From: Eutypella sp. D-1
Taxonomy: Eukaryota > Ascomycota > Sordariomycetes > Xylariales > Diatrypaceae
Reading direction: 5' to 3'
Length of the DNA: 64,000 bases
NCBI GenBank assembly: GCA_023313575.1
Contig: JAJTTP010000014.1
Coordinates: 124,001 to 188,000, forward strand
The position numbers were made by a program, and so were the translations under genes. Position 1 is the stretch's first letter. Every line of letters begins with the position of its first letter. Shown piece after piece: positions 36,144-48,688 of this stretch. A model generated the notes under the pieces. That model was not told the origin of the DNA, made no database searches, and was given only the letters and a program-made list of their open reading frames with translations.

Positions 36144-37917
36144 CTTTCTTTTTTTTGGGGGGGGGGGAGGTTCGGAGGTTGTGGCTTTTTTGGGGGGGTT
36201 TGGCGGCGATGCTGCAATTGGCCTGGCGGACTGGTTATCGGGCGTACGGTTCGGTGAGAATGGAACTGAGGAGGACGGGCTTCAGGTCTGAGGAACGGTA
36301 TTCACGCGGGTACGTGCTTAACATATATGCATATATATATATATATATGCACGACCATGGGCCCGAAGGGGGCCGAGGCTGAAAGACCCGGCATGCAGCA
36401 GCAGACTGACTGACTGGCTAGCCATCGATGGGTAAGTTCATCCATCATGATGCCTTGGCTTTCTGTCTGTTCCCTGAATGAAACTTTGTCGTCTCGATCA
36501 GCATGACGACGGATATTACGGGGTCGGAGGAGGAGAAGGAGAGCCTAGACGCGATTTGTATAGGCGGACCAATCCGGTCGTCTGTTTCGGGGACACCCTA
36601 CTAATCCGGGGAAAGGCACGCGGGGATGGAGTGGAGGAGGGGGGGGGTTAGGGCGTAGAATTATTCCGTAACAAGCCCACGAATACGAGCCGCATATTTC
36701 CCATATTTCTTCCGTCTGAGCGGGTTAACTAACCGTCATCTCTACTACTTCTGCTAACTAACTACTGCTATTACGTGTAAAGCTGAGCCACTCTGTTTTT
36801 AAATGTTTCAAAACAATTGTTTATAGGGGGGGGGGGGTTATATACGAAGTATGTGACGACAACCTGGGTAGCTGGCCGGTCCTTGCCGAGCGGCCCTTAC
36901 CGAGTACGAAGCTCTGCCACAAGTATGATTTCCTAATTCGTCCACGGTGGAGTTCATCATTGGTCGGTCGACTAGAATCCACTGACCCATTCTCTAGAAT
37001 GGAAAATTCCAGGACGAGCGAGTACCGGAATACCGTTCAAATAAGAGCCAGGTAAGCCTAGGATTGACCTCGAAGGAGAGGTACAACTATTCCACGTGTA
37101 ACTACACGTGGACCGCAAGGCACGATCTACACTACATAAACAGCATCTGGCCGTGATCTGCCGTTGTGGAGGTTACCGTGCAGTCCATCGTAGTGATTCT
37201 ATATACTTAGGTAGCAACGGTAAGTGCCGTCGGATTCGTCTCCAAGCGGACCATATATCCCCACGAGCTACGTCGGTAGTCGTCGGCTACCAGACCTTTC
37301 GAGCTCTAGGTCAACATTCGATCTGTTGGCGTGCTCCGGGGAAGTTGGCACTGCTAATAACGGTCCAACTGAATACACTTTACTTACTGGCACAAGTGCA
37401 GAGAACGAGTACTCTCTGGCCCTGCTTTATTTTCATGCTCTTTTATTGTAGTGCTTAACCTCCAACAACTACGTTGGTAACTATCTAAGAATCGGGAACT
37501 TTGTAGGCGATAACTACCCCTATCTTTAACATGCATGGTTGGTACTTAGACAAGCTGTGATGTCGCAGGTGCTGGCGGCTGGTATTCTGCTTAATTGACT
37601 AATCGTAGCAGTTTATAGGACCTGGACAGCTGGCAGTTTTCCATGGAATGCGACTGGATGAATGATCGTCATTGGTAGATAATTATCATCAATAAATGCA
37701 TAAACACCGACCTCAATAAGCTTCAATTCATATACAAGCAAACGGCACGGGTACTTGATCTATATTAGGAACCTCACCATCCACTCAACTCTTACCAGGC
37801 AAAGTTAATTTCCAAAAAAAAAACCCGGCACGAAACTAGAGCCCTTACCCTCCGTCCATCGTGAATCGGGAAATCCCAATCTAATAGCTCCGCGAGAGAT
37901 CGGCGGCGCAAACCATT
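36144..37917. promoter_or_regulatory. Divergent intergenic region between GH43 and NIP30-like genes
   Basis: This 1.8 kb separates two divergent start codons. It has a run of G at about 36158-36168, a TA microsatellite at about 36325-36347, and another G run near 36828-36837. A palindrome CCACGTGTAACTACACGTGG at 37092-37111 holds two CACGTG-like half-sites facing each other, which may bind a bHLH-type factor. No gene was seen. Confidence 0.4.
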
Positions 37918-38916
37918 ATGTCTACATCCTCGCGCTTCGTCTCGGCCGGCACCATAGTCGGAGACGGGGACGGGGACGGAGGCGGAGGCGCGTCCAGCGC
38001 GACGTCGCCGGCATCAGCACCGGCACCGACATCTACGAACCTCACACCCGCCTCGACAACACACACGCACGCGCACGCGCACACGACCGCGAACCCGTCG
38101 GCCCCAGTCTTACACACCACCAACACCACCTCCACAACAACACCAACAACAGGCCCATCACCACGGACGCAAAACCCCGAATGGGAAGCGGCCCTCGCAT
38201 CCCTAACCGCCGAACGGCGGCAACGCGAAGCAGCGCGCCAACAGTCCATCGAGGGCACCGAACAAAAAAGCCTATACGAGGTCCTGCAAGCGAACAAAGC
38301 AGCAAAGCAAGCCGCATTCGAAGACGCGAACCGTCTGCGGAATCAATTCCGCGCCCTCGACGACGACGAGGTCGATTTCCTCGACGAAGTCCGGGAGCGC
38401 GAGCGCGAGGACGAGGAGCGGAAGAGGAGGGAATTAAGGGCTGGGTTGGAGGAGTTTCGGAGGGCGCAGTTAAGGAGTGTTGGTGCTGGTGCTGGCGGTG
38501 CCGAGGATGTGGATGCTGGTGAGGGTGAGGGTGCCGCGGTAGTGGGTGGGAGTGCCGGTGTCGAGGCCGGCTTGGATTCTGCAGCTCTAGAGGAGTGGGC
38601 TGCGGCGGGGCGAAAGAGGAAGAGGGATCGTGAGCGCGAGCGCGAGATGAGGGGATTGGTTAAGGGCGTTAAGAGGAAAGCTAGCGAGGGGGCGAGGGAC
38701 GGAGGAAAGTCGGCCGAGGACGGCGCGGCAACGAATAATGGGGAGGAACCGACAAACCAGATGCCGACGCGGAGGGAATCTACGGCCCGCGACGATGACG
38801 ACGGAGATAAAAACGGCGTGAAGGGAGGGGATGAAAAGACATCCTCAGATCCGCCGCCGCCGCCGAAACCTGCTGCGGGGATCGGACTCGTTGATTACGG
38901 GTCCGATGATGATTGA
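37918..38916 (+). CDS. NIP30/FAM192A-domain nuclear protein
   Basis: Single exon of 332 residues. The conserved features of the NIP30 (FAM192A/PSME3IP1, and yeast Fyv6) N-terminal domain are present but split by an insertion. SRFVSAGTI is at residues 5-13. Then come about 70 residues of Gly/Ser/Thr/His low complexity. NPEWEAALAS, then EQKSLYEVLQANKAAKQAAFED and NQFRALDDDEVDFLDEV follow at about 86-157. A charged helical stretch leads to a nuclear-localisation-like cluster RKRKRDRERER. The C-terminus GLVDYGSDDD is a common ending in the family. In animals the protein binds the PA28-gamma proteasome activator; yeast Fyv6 acts in pre-mRNA splicing. Which role applies here is not shown by sequence. 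It is convergent with TIM54. Confidence 0.88.
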   Translation: MSTSSRFVSAGTIVGDGDGDGGGGASSATSPASAPAPTSTNLTPASTTHTHAHAHTTANPSAPVLHTTNTTSTTTPTTGPSPRTQNPEWEAALASLTAERRQREAARQQSIEGTEQKSLYEVLQANKAAKQAAFEDANRLRNQFRALDDDEVDFLDEVREREREDEERKRRELRAGLEEFRRAQLRSVGAGAGGAEDVDAGEGEGAAVVGGSAGVEAGLDSAALEEWAAAGRKRKRDREREREMRGLVKGVKRKASEGARDGGKSAEDGAATNNGEEPTNQMPTRRESTARDDDDGDKNGVKGGDEKTSSDPPPPPKPAAGIGLVDYGSDDD

Positions 38917-39624
38917 CGTTCTAGTTGATGAGAAGGACCGCACGAGGATAGGATAAACTCGTCGTGGCTTCTCGTGATGATAGGTGAGATAAGCATCGGG
39001 TCCTGTTCGTATTCGCGTCTAGAATCGTATGAGTTACCCCGGCAGAGCATTGTAGTTTACGGGACGCTTGGATGATCTTCTGTACAAAAGCCAGTGTGCC
39101 CGCACAGTCGCCAGATAAAGCCGACGAGGCGGGCACAGAATCGGATCCGATCCATCGCTATCACTCACCCATCCTTGAAGAGCGGAGAGCAAAAGTCGTA
39201 ATTAGAAGGGTTACGCTATTGGTACACATCTGATATATGTACATCGGGCATGGGCATCGGTTGAGCCGACCTTCCATCAATACATACCTAGATGGATCCG
39301 GACTATACGCCGCTACTATCTCTCTCCTGCCCTTCCTGCCCATATATAGGTTATCTATCTATGAACCCCGCTGGTGCGTATGTAGAACTACATGAATTGT
39401 ACAGTCCCCTAGGGAGAGTGTTTCGTCTGTATATATATACACTAGGATATCCCCCACCGGGGCGCGACATCTTTCTACCGCTCGATGTCCAAATATCCTA
39501 TCTATCTTATCTCAACACCCCTTCAAACCCCACATCCCTACCAAGTCCGCGAAGGTGCGAATCGGCGTTCGAAGGGGCGTGTGTGGTGATGTGGTGATTG
39601 ATATACTGACGAGCCTTCTTCGCT
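38917..39624. other. Convergent 3' intergenic region
   Basis: About 700 bp between the stop codons of the NIP30-like gene and TIM54. It should contain both 3' untranslated regions and is AT-rich in 39180-39500. No further gene is seen. Confidence 0.5.
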
Positions 39625-41256
39625 TCACTCGTCGTCCGCCGCCCAATTCGGTCTCGGCGCCGGCTTCGTCGTAGCCCAGCGCCACAAGGCGCGCGCGCTG
39701 CCCTTGATCCAGCCCTCGACCTCTTCCTCAGGGACGGCGATGCGTGCAGCGCGCTCCGCGTCCGCGGCCGCGAGCTCGAAGCGCCGCATGCGCTCCCGCA
39801 GCCGCGGGTCCACGACCATGGGCTTCGCCCAGATGAACTCCTTCTTCGTCGTCGCTGCCGTCTTTTCGCCGCTGTTGCCGTTGTTGCCGGCGTCTTCGGC
39901 ACTGTACTCCTCGAGCCGTTGCGGGCGTTGCAGATCCTCCTGCTCCCGCTTCTCCTCGGCCTCCGCGGCATCCTTCCACACCCACTTCCCCCAGTCGCGC
40001 TCCTCATGGTCGAGGGTGGTGGCAAGTTCCTCCCCATCGGCCTCGCGCCGGAACTCGCGCGCCGCGGCGAGGCAGGCGGCCGCGACCTCGCGGCCGATAT
40101 CGTCGGCGAGTCTGCGGCGGTTCAGGAAGCGCATCAGCCGCGTCGGCGTGTTGCTGAAGCCCAGGATGTGCGGGAATGGGATGGGCGCCGCGGGCCCCAG
40201 CTCCGTAGGCGTCGTGGCCGGTAGTGCTGCGCTCGCGTAGTCCGCTGGCGTGTTGTATGGTGGGGGCTGCGGTGGTCTTTCGGGCTTCTTTGGCGTCTCT
40301 TTTTCTTCTTCTTTCTTTTCTTGCTCTTCCGCCGGTTTTGATTCTTCATCGCCGGCGTCGGCGCCGTCGCTGCTGTTGCCCTCGGCCGGTGCTGTCTTGA
40401 CCTCCGGCTCTGGTGGTGTGGGAGCCGTCAGGGGGCCCAACCAACCCTCATGTAAACCCCTCACGTACTCCTTCCACGTGTGGCGACCGACGATGATATC
40501 TCCACGGACGCCCTCCCACTCAGGCGTGCCGTTCCTGGCCCGAACTTCCCGTAGAATCTCGTCCTGCGTCAGGACCGGCGGTTCCTCCTCCCCCTCCCGC
40601 TGCTGCTGCTTCTGCCGCTCTTGCGGCGACTGTCTCGTCCTCCGTATGCGCTCGGCAACAGCAGCCCTCACATCGCCCTCCTTGCGGCCCTGTACGAACT
40701 CCCAGTCCAACCCCGAGGCCGCGAGGATCGGCTTGACGTACTCAGCGAAGTGGTCCTGGGCGACGCGCAGGCCGTCGCCGGGCGGGGCCTCGAGGAACAC
40801 GGTCAGGCGGCGCGGCATCTGGTTCGGGCTCGACAGGGGCTCGCGGGCCAGGTGGGCGACGGACCGCGCCCAGCGCGCCGTCGCACGCCGTTTCTCCCGC
40901 TTGTCGTATACCACCGCCGCGCTGAACGTGCCCAGCACCGCCCAGAAGATCATCCAGTTCCGCGAGGGCAGCTTCTTCGGTAAGTTCGGTATCCCCATCA
41001 TCCGCAGCGCCTGGTTCGCGCCGGGTCCCTTTTTGTAGGTGGAGGTGGAGGTGGAGGAAGCCGGGTTGGTGGTGGTTGGTTTCGGTGCGGTTTCGGCTGC
41101 GCCCTGTTATGCGAGAATACGTCAGGATTTTCTCTCTCTCTCCCGCGCATACGAGGGCCCCCCTTCTATGGGAGAAGCGATCGGACTCACAGTCGTTGCA
41201 GGGGCTGGAGCTCCGGCCGTCCCCTGCTGGGGCGGAGGAGGATTCGGCTCCGCCAT
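39625..41256 (-). CDS. TIM54: Mitochondrial import inner-membrane translocase subunit Tim54
   Basis: Exons on the minus strand are 41256-41191 and 41103-39625, giving 514 residues. The first exon encodes MAEPNPPPPQQGTAGAPAPATT; the 87-nt intron is phase 0 and the frame continues with GAAETAPKP. Tim54 is part of the TIM22 complex, which inserts carrier proteins into the inner membrane. The family signature GIPNLPKKLPSRNWMIFWAV is at about 58-77 and carries the single membrane helix (about 71-90). It is followed by EKRRATARWARSVAHLA and LTVFLEAPPGDGLR. The C-terminus ends RPNWAADDE. A Glu/Lys-rich low-complexity stretch (EEQEKKEEEKETPKKPE, about 275-292) breaks the intermembrane-space domain. 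Starting at the internal ATG at 41001 would drop the Pro/Thr-rich tail but keep the helix. Confidence 0.93.
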
Positions 41257-42043
41257 GACGGAGGGCGGGGAGAGGAAATTTGATTCCTCAAGATAAATCG
41301 CCGTTGAATTTCCCGGTCCGAAGAGGAATTCGAATAGAGAACCGGACCGAGGTGACAGGGATTGGGCGTAAAAAATCAACCTATGTGAAACAAAGCACGT
41401 AAAAGCTTGTAGGAGCAAAAAAAGACTAAATCGAGGTCAACTATCGCAGGCTCGAAAGGGGGGGGGGAACTTCCCTCGAAGAAATTCCGCTTAGAGAAAT
41501 TCCGATTAGCTCTGGTTGATAATGCGCGATAAGGGACTTACTTGCCTGTATACGTAGATAGGAATGCACCACCGTTAAGAGAATATCTGCTCTCATGTAG
41601 ATAAGCCTCGTTATATGGATACATAGGGTGCCCCTTAGTTAGTTTCATTCACGTAGCTTCCTCCTGCGACTGCCTGAATATACAAGACGAGCCGCCGCCG
41701 AAGAGGGCCATTTGCATTAATGTGATGATAATACTGGGCTATTTTGCCAACATCCAGTTTTTTCATTAATAGGTTGAATCCCCAATCCTTGATTGCGCCG
41801 TTACGCTAGACTCCCTTGTATCGACAAAGACATACAAAAAATGAAAGCCATTTCCCATCTCTCTCCCAAGCTGAACCCTCGTCACACAATTTGGGGCGGC
41901 GCAACATCATCCTATGGTGGGTGAGCCGTGATATTTCGGGTATATTAAAGATTTTTTATCCTCCGTGCTGGCATTGTCACCGAGGGATGGAAAAACAGTA
42001 AAGAAACAAACCGCACACAAATTTCCATCTCCCCCTTCTTCCA
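41257..42043. other. Intergenic region between TIM54 start and SF3a2 stop
   Basis: This holds the TIM54 promoter (minus strand reads leftward from here) and the SF3a2 3' region. A G run lies at 41458-41467. AT-rich sequence covers 41480-41830. No gene. Confidence 0.45.
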
Positions 42044-42787
42044 TCACCTCCGGCCCGGCAGACCAGGCACGCCGACGTAGCGCTCCTCGCGCTCAGTGAG
42101 GAACATGACCTGGACCCAGAATTCCTTGAGGTCAGCGTCCCACCAGGTCCAGTAGCGGTCGTCGGAGGAGCGGTCGATCTCGCGGGCCTGGAGTTTAAAC
42201 GCGCAGGTCTCGTACGGCTCGGCGGCCACTAGCATGTACTGGAAGTTCTTATCGGGGGGGTCGTCGACGCGCTGCTCGAACGCGCTCATGAACCGCACCT
42301 TGGGCGTCGCGCCCTGCGCGATCTCCGGGTACTGCAGCTGGAACAACAAACCCTGCTGCCGCGTCACTTGGTCCCGCACCTTCGTGATCTTGTACCCGGG
42401 CCGCCCGATCTTCACGACGTTGCGCTTGACGCCGACGGCGCCGGCGCCGAACCCGGCACCCGACACCCCGACGGGTAAGCCCGTGTTCGGATCGATCTGC
42501 TGTCCTTTTCCCTCGCGCTGTTCGCGGGCCGCGCGGCGCGCCAGGTTCGTCTGGTGCTTCTTTCCCTGCGTATGCGCTAGGTACGAGCCGTCGTTCTGGT
42601 GTACCGTTAGGCATAGTCGGCATTCGAAGGACCCGACGTGGTTCTTGAAGAAGTACGGGTCCTTGTCTAGGTCGATTGTCTCCAGCGCCAGCTTCCGTAG
42701 CCGCTCCCGCCGGTCCGCGTTCGTTGCGCTGTGCGAGGCTACGCCGCCGCCGCCGAATTTCGAGCCCGCCCGGTTCTGGTAGTCCAT
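42044..42787 (-). CDS. prp11: Splicing factor 3A subunit 2 (SF3a66 / Prp11)
   Basis: Single exon of 247 residues. It is part of SF3a in the U2 snRNP, which helps bind the branch site in prespliceosomes. It starts MDYQNRAGSKFGGGGVAS, the canonical SF3a2 N-terminus. A matrin-type C2H2 zinc finger is visible with Cys56, Cys59, His72 and His78 (ECRLC ... LAHTQGKKHQ). After it come GRPGYKITKVRD, GLLFQLQYPEI and the conserved WTWWDADLKEFWVQVMF near the C-terminus. It lacks the Pro-rich repeats of the animal protein, as other fungal versions do. The neighbours TIM54 and COT-1 are on the same strand, but spacings of 0.8-1.1 kb argue against shared transcription. Confidence 0.96.
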   Translation of the reverse strand: MDYQNRAGSKFGGGGVASHSATNADRRERLRKLALETIDLDKDPYFFKNHVGSFECRLCLTVHQNDGSYLAHTQGKKHQTNLARRAAREQREGKGQQIDPNTGLPVGVSGAGFGAGAVGVKRNVVKIGRPGYKITKVRDQVTRQQGLLFQLQYPEIAQGATPKVRFMSAFEQRVDDPPDKNFQYMLVAAEPYETCAFKLQAREIDRSSDDRYWTWWDADLKEFWVQVMFLTEREERYVGVPGLPGRR

Positions 42788-43936
42788 TTTGGTTTTTGGG
42801 GTTGTGGTTTTATTTTTTCTATTTTCCCTTGCTTATTTCGCCCCGGTTTGTCTCTATCCTATCCCTGCCTTCTTCTGCCCTGTTCAGCGATGAATCGTTT
42901 GTGCTGGTCTACCTGCTGTGAATCGCTACTCGTTCGGGGGCGCGTAGGTACGGAGGAGATTACACCGCGTCGAAATATCAGAAGCTGATTCGTTTGCCGT
43001 TCTTCGAAACAAATTAAGTAAATCCGAGGACTCGGAGACGATGCTAATGGCAGCAATGGTAATTAATGTTGTTGGTTGGATGGAATCAGAAGTGCGTTAC
43101 CCGACGTGATTGGGAAGAAACTAGAAAGTTGATGCTGATGATGATGAAAGCTGAGTTGAACTTCCTAAGTACTTTGGTACGTACATCAGCTAGGACGGGA
43201 GAGCTTTGGCAATTCCGCCTGTAGGTAATCGATAAGATAAGAAAGGTGCAGGGATATATTCCTGCTGCCCCCCTACAATCCCATTCTATCAGAAAACCTC
43301 TTAAATGCATAGTTCTGCAAAATGCATGTGATACCTTCATGTTGTTAAATGAAAGAAGAGGCAGTCGAATATTGATTAATATAGGTCATCACCATCTCGA
43401 GAGCAGCAAGCCTTACAAGATGGAAATAGAGAAGTAGTATTCTATGTAGGTTCCTGTAGTCGGTCCCGTTTCTAGTTCCAAAAAGCAATGCCATATAAGG
43501 AGTAGAGGCACAAACAGTTCCAGCTCACGCAGGACACTACTACTACTACTGCACACATTTCAGACCGACATTTGGGGTGGGATGGCAAGGAATTAATAAA
43601 AACCCCCGTTCCGTTTTATTTTTTTATGGTTGGGCTATCATCATCATGCTATGCTGTATGTTCTTGCTTCAAGGACAATGCCTGGACCGGCGCCTCCATT
43701 ATCAATCATCATCATCCATCCACAACCCCCCCCCCCCCCCAAAAAACCAGACCACCGCAGTGTGATCTCTCCCTGCCTCCCATCTATCTATCTATCTATA
43801 CGCAAGACACAACCCACCCTACTATTCAGTCGCGGAGTTATCTTCCCTAAGCATCGAGAAACACGGGCACCTGTGTGCAATGCAATGCAATGCATACCTT
43901 TGTATGTATGCATGTATGTAGTGCGATAACGCAAAA
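42788..43936. other. Intergenic region between SF3a2 start and COT-1 stop
   Basis: About 1.15 kb. It contains a C run at 43728-43740 followed by A6, a (CTAT)n microsatellite at about 43781-43800, and TGCAA repeats near 43878-43892. This is the SF3a2 promoter side and the COT-1 3' region. No gene. Confidence 0.45.
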
Positions 43937-46156
<2,220 letters not shown>

Positions 46157-48688
46157 CCCGGGCGGTGAACGGAGGGAAACGGAAAAAACTGGGCGGTGAA
46201 TGGGATGGAATTTCAAAGAGGGGGTGGTCGTAGAGGGGGAGGGGGGGAAGGGGGAGGGAGGCAGGGAGGCAGGGAGGGTCTCGATCAGGAGCTCATAAGA
46301 CGGAATAGGAAAAGGGTAACGGGAAAGTACGGGCAGTACTAGAGTAGATTGGTAGATAGACTGGTAGATAGACTGGTAGATAGACTGGTAGATAGACTGG
46401 TAGATAGACTGGTAGATAGATAGATAGAGTAGACAACGAGCGAGTGAGTGAGGCAAGTTGTGATCTCGAGGGTCTCGAATACCATCGAATATGCAGCTAT
46501 AGATCCCTGTTGGTTGGTGCTGCTGGTTGGTGCTGCTAATAGGTGTGTCTTACTGGTTTTACTGGTGGAGGTCGGACACACGATAATACCCCAGTGTGCC
46601 CCAGATGCTGGTCTTTTGTCGAATTGGGTTTGGTGGTTAGTTAGATGGTTATGTGGTTATGTGGTTAGGTCTTTTTGGGGGGAAGTGGAAGTGGAAGAAG
46701 CTGAATGATTGGGTGTCTATCGTGTATGTTGATGTGTGATGTTTATATGTGATGTTTATGTGTGTACAGAGTACGGAGTAGTTTCACGAGATGTTCAATA
46801 CCTATTGTCTTTTTTTTTCTCTCTCTCTGTCTCTCTCTCTCTCTAAAACATGTATCAACAATGTAAAGAGATTGACAATTGTATAAGTTCGAAGCAGATT
46901 CAAAACAAGGTTCCAGACCTCAAATCAATCAAAACTCGAGTTGTTGAATTCCCTTTCTTTACTTCTTAACCTGCAGTTATCGTGGTGTGTTCAAATGTGG
47001 AATAGAAAGACAGTGAGAGAGCAGTGGGAGTATTAGGGAGTTGAGATGTTGATGATTGGGTACTCACTCACTCCTGTAACCTGTTAAGCAGCAGCAGCAC
47101 CAGATAAATGCTTCTATCAGGAACTTGGAAGGTCTTGCAGGTTGCAGTAAGAGTTGCTTTAAGCAAGTACCTAGGCAGCTAGCGTAGGTAAAAAGACTAG
47201 CATAACAAGCATAACCCCTTGCCCCCCCATTTCGTGCTTTTAAGGTGGGTAAAGGAACCCCTGAAGTCTGAGAATGTTGGTTATGATTGGTTGATAATCA
47301 TCGTGGATATGGATATGTTCTCCACTAGCCCCTCTTCTGTACCGTCTTGACGAGACTAACCCACCTGAGCTGCGATGATCAACTGGCTAACCGTGCGGTC
47401 CACTACCTTAGGCGAGCCAGCAAGGCCAGCTGGCAAGCTCCTACAAGCTACCTACAGATAATGGGTGCCGTATGCCTAGATACATATGACCCTATGCCTA
47501 CCTACATAAGTATGCAAGTACTGAAGGTTCATCTTTATAACCAATGCTTACTACCTAGTTACCCCTTATCCCTCTCTTCTTATATCCCTCTACGCCACCA
47601 ATTCTCCCTTCCTCCGTCCCATATCACAAATAGATTCGAAAGTGCAATTGCGTGACCGAGACGAAGCCACTCCGAGAAAATATAGCGTATGTTTTGCTTC
47701 CCATAGCTTGAGGTCCTTACCACGTCCCCGCCTGGACTTGGTCAACTGTACAATATCATAAGCAGCTATAAACACCATCACCGCCGGCGCACGATCTATA
47801 ATCCCAGGGATTGTCATCATTCCCGCACTTAGATCATGCAGTCATACCTCAATCCCAAGAATGTTCTGAGTAATGCTATGTCTTACCAAATAATCAAGAT
47901 GCCCTTTGGGGAAGAAAACTCTCTGTGATTACCACCCATCACATGATGATCAGCTTACTTGAATGGTTTGTTATCGCAATGATCTTCAATCAGGACTTCT
48001 CATTATCCCCCTTTTTAGCGCCTACGTGAAAAGGGGGACATGTTAAATCCCACATTTTCACCACTGACTCCGACAAAGGATAACTGATAATTGGTCTAGT
48101 TGGCTGTAGCATCTATATGGCCAGGCTAACATGCTTGTTGATGGTAGGTAAGCCCAGTAGGCATCGTTTGCAAGAATTACTCTAAACTGCAGGCGGACCC
48201 GACACTCACTCGCGCCCTTTATGTCATCTGTTGTCTGTTGGGAGGTGAAAAGGGGCGCGACAGCGGAGATACTGCGTTGGTTGTTTGTGGATCTTCTCGG
48301 ACTACGAAGTATAACCGACCCAGACTTGGCTAGAGTGCAACTATTTTATGGACTCCGTGTACGGAGTATATATATATATACACTTTCGAGCTTCTTCCAA
48401 AACGGGCTCGCCGGTCGGCCAATTGACTAAGTCCACCGTCTAAATAGACATGTCCTGGTGATGAAATCATTTAATATTTGAGTAATTCTTTCGGGATTTT
48501 TTTTTCGTGACTTCATGACTTGTGACTTACTGCTTAAGTCGAGACGGTATTGTTATATAGCTGGTGTCAGTATTGTGTTGTCTCCGGGGCAGCATTGGGC
48601 TCAATATCTCTTGTTCTCCACCCCCTGATTGCGATACGCTCTTCAAGTCAAGCATACTCAAAATTATTGTAACTTCGTGTGTGAGGGG
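46157..48688. other. Intergenic region between COT-1 and the MFS gene (divergent)
   Basis: This 2.5 kb contains both promoters. The COT-1 side has the 12-bp repeat, a CT microsatellite at about 46812-46843 and a poly-pyrimidine tract. The MFS side has a TA run at 48368-48381. No further gene could be supported; ORFs at 47347-47820 have no motifs. Confidence 0.45.
46345..46428. repeat. 12-bp tandem repeat just upstream of (or within) the COT-1 coding start
   Basis: Five perfect GGTAGATAGACT units (46351-46410) are flanked by partial copies and a TAGA run. The unit length is a multiple of three. On the minus strand the frame that continues into COT-1 reads as repeated SIYQ with no stop. Confidence 0.9.
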
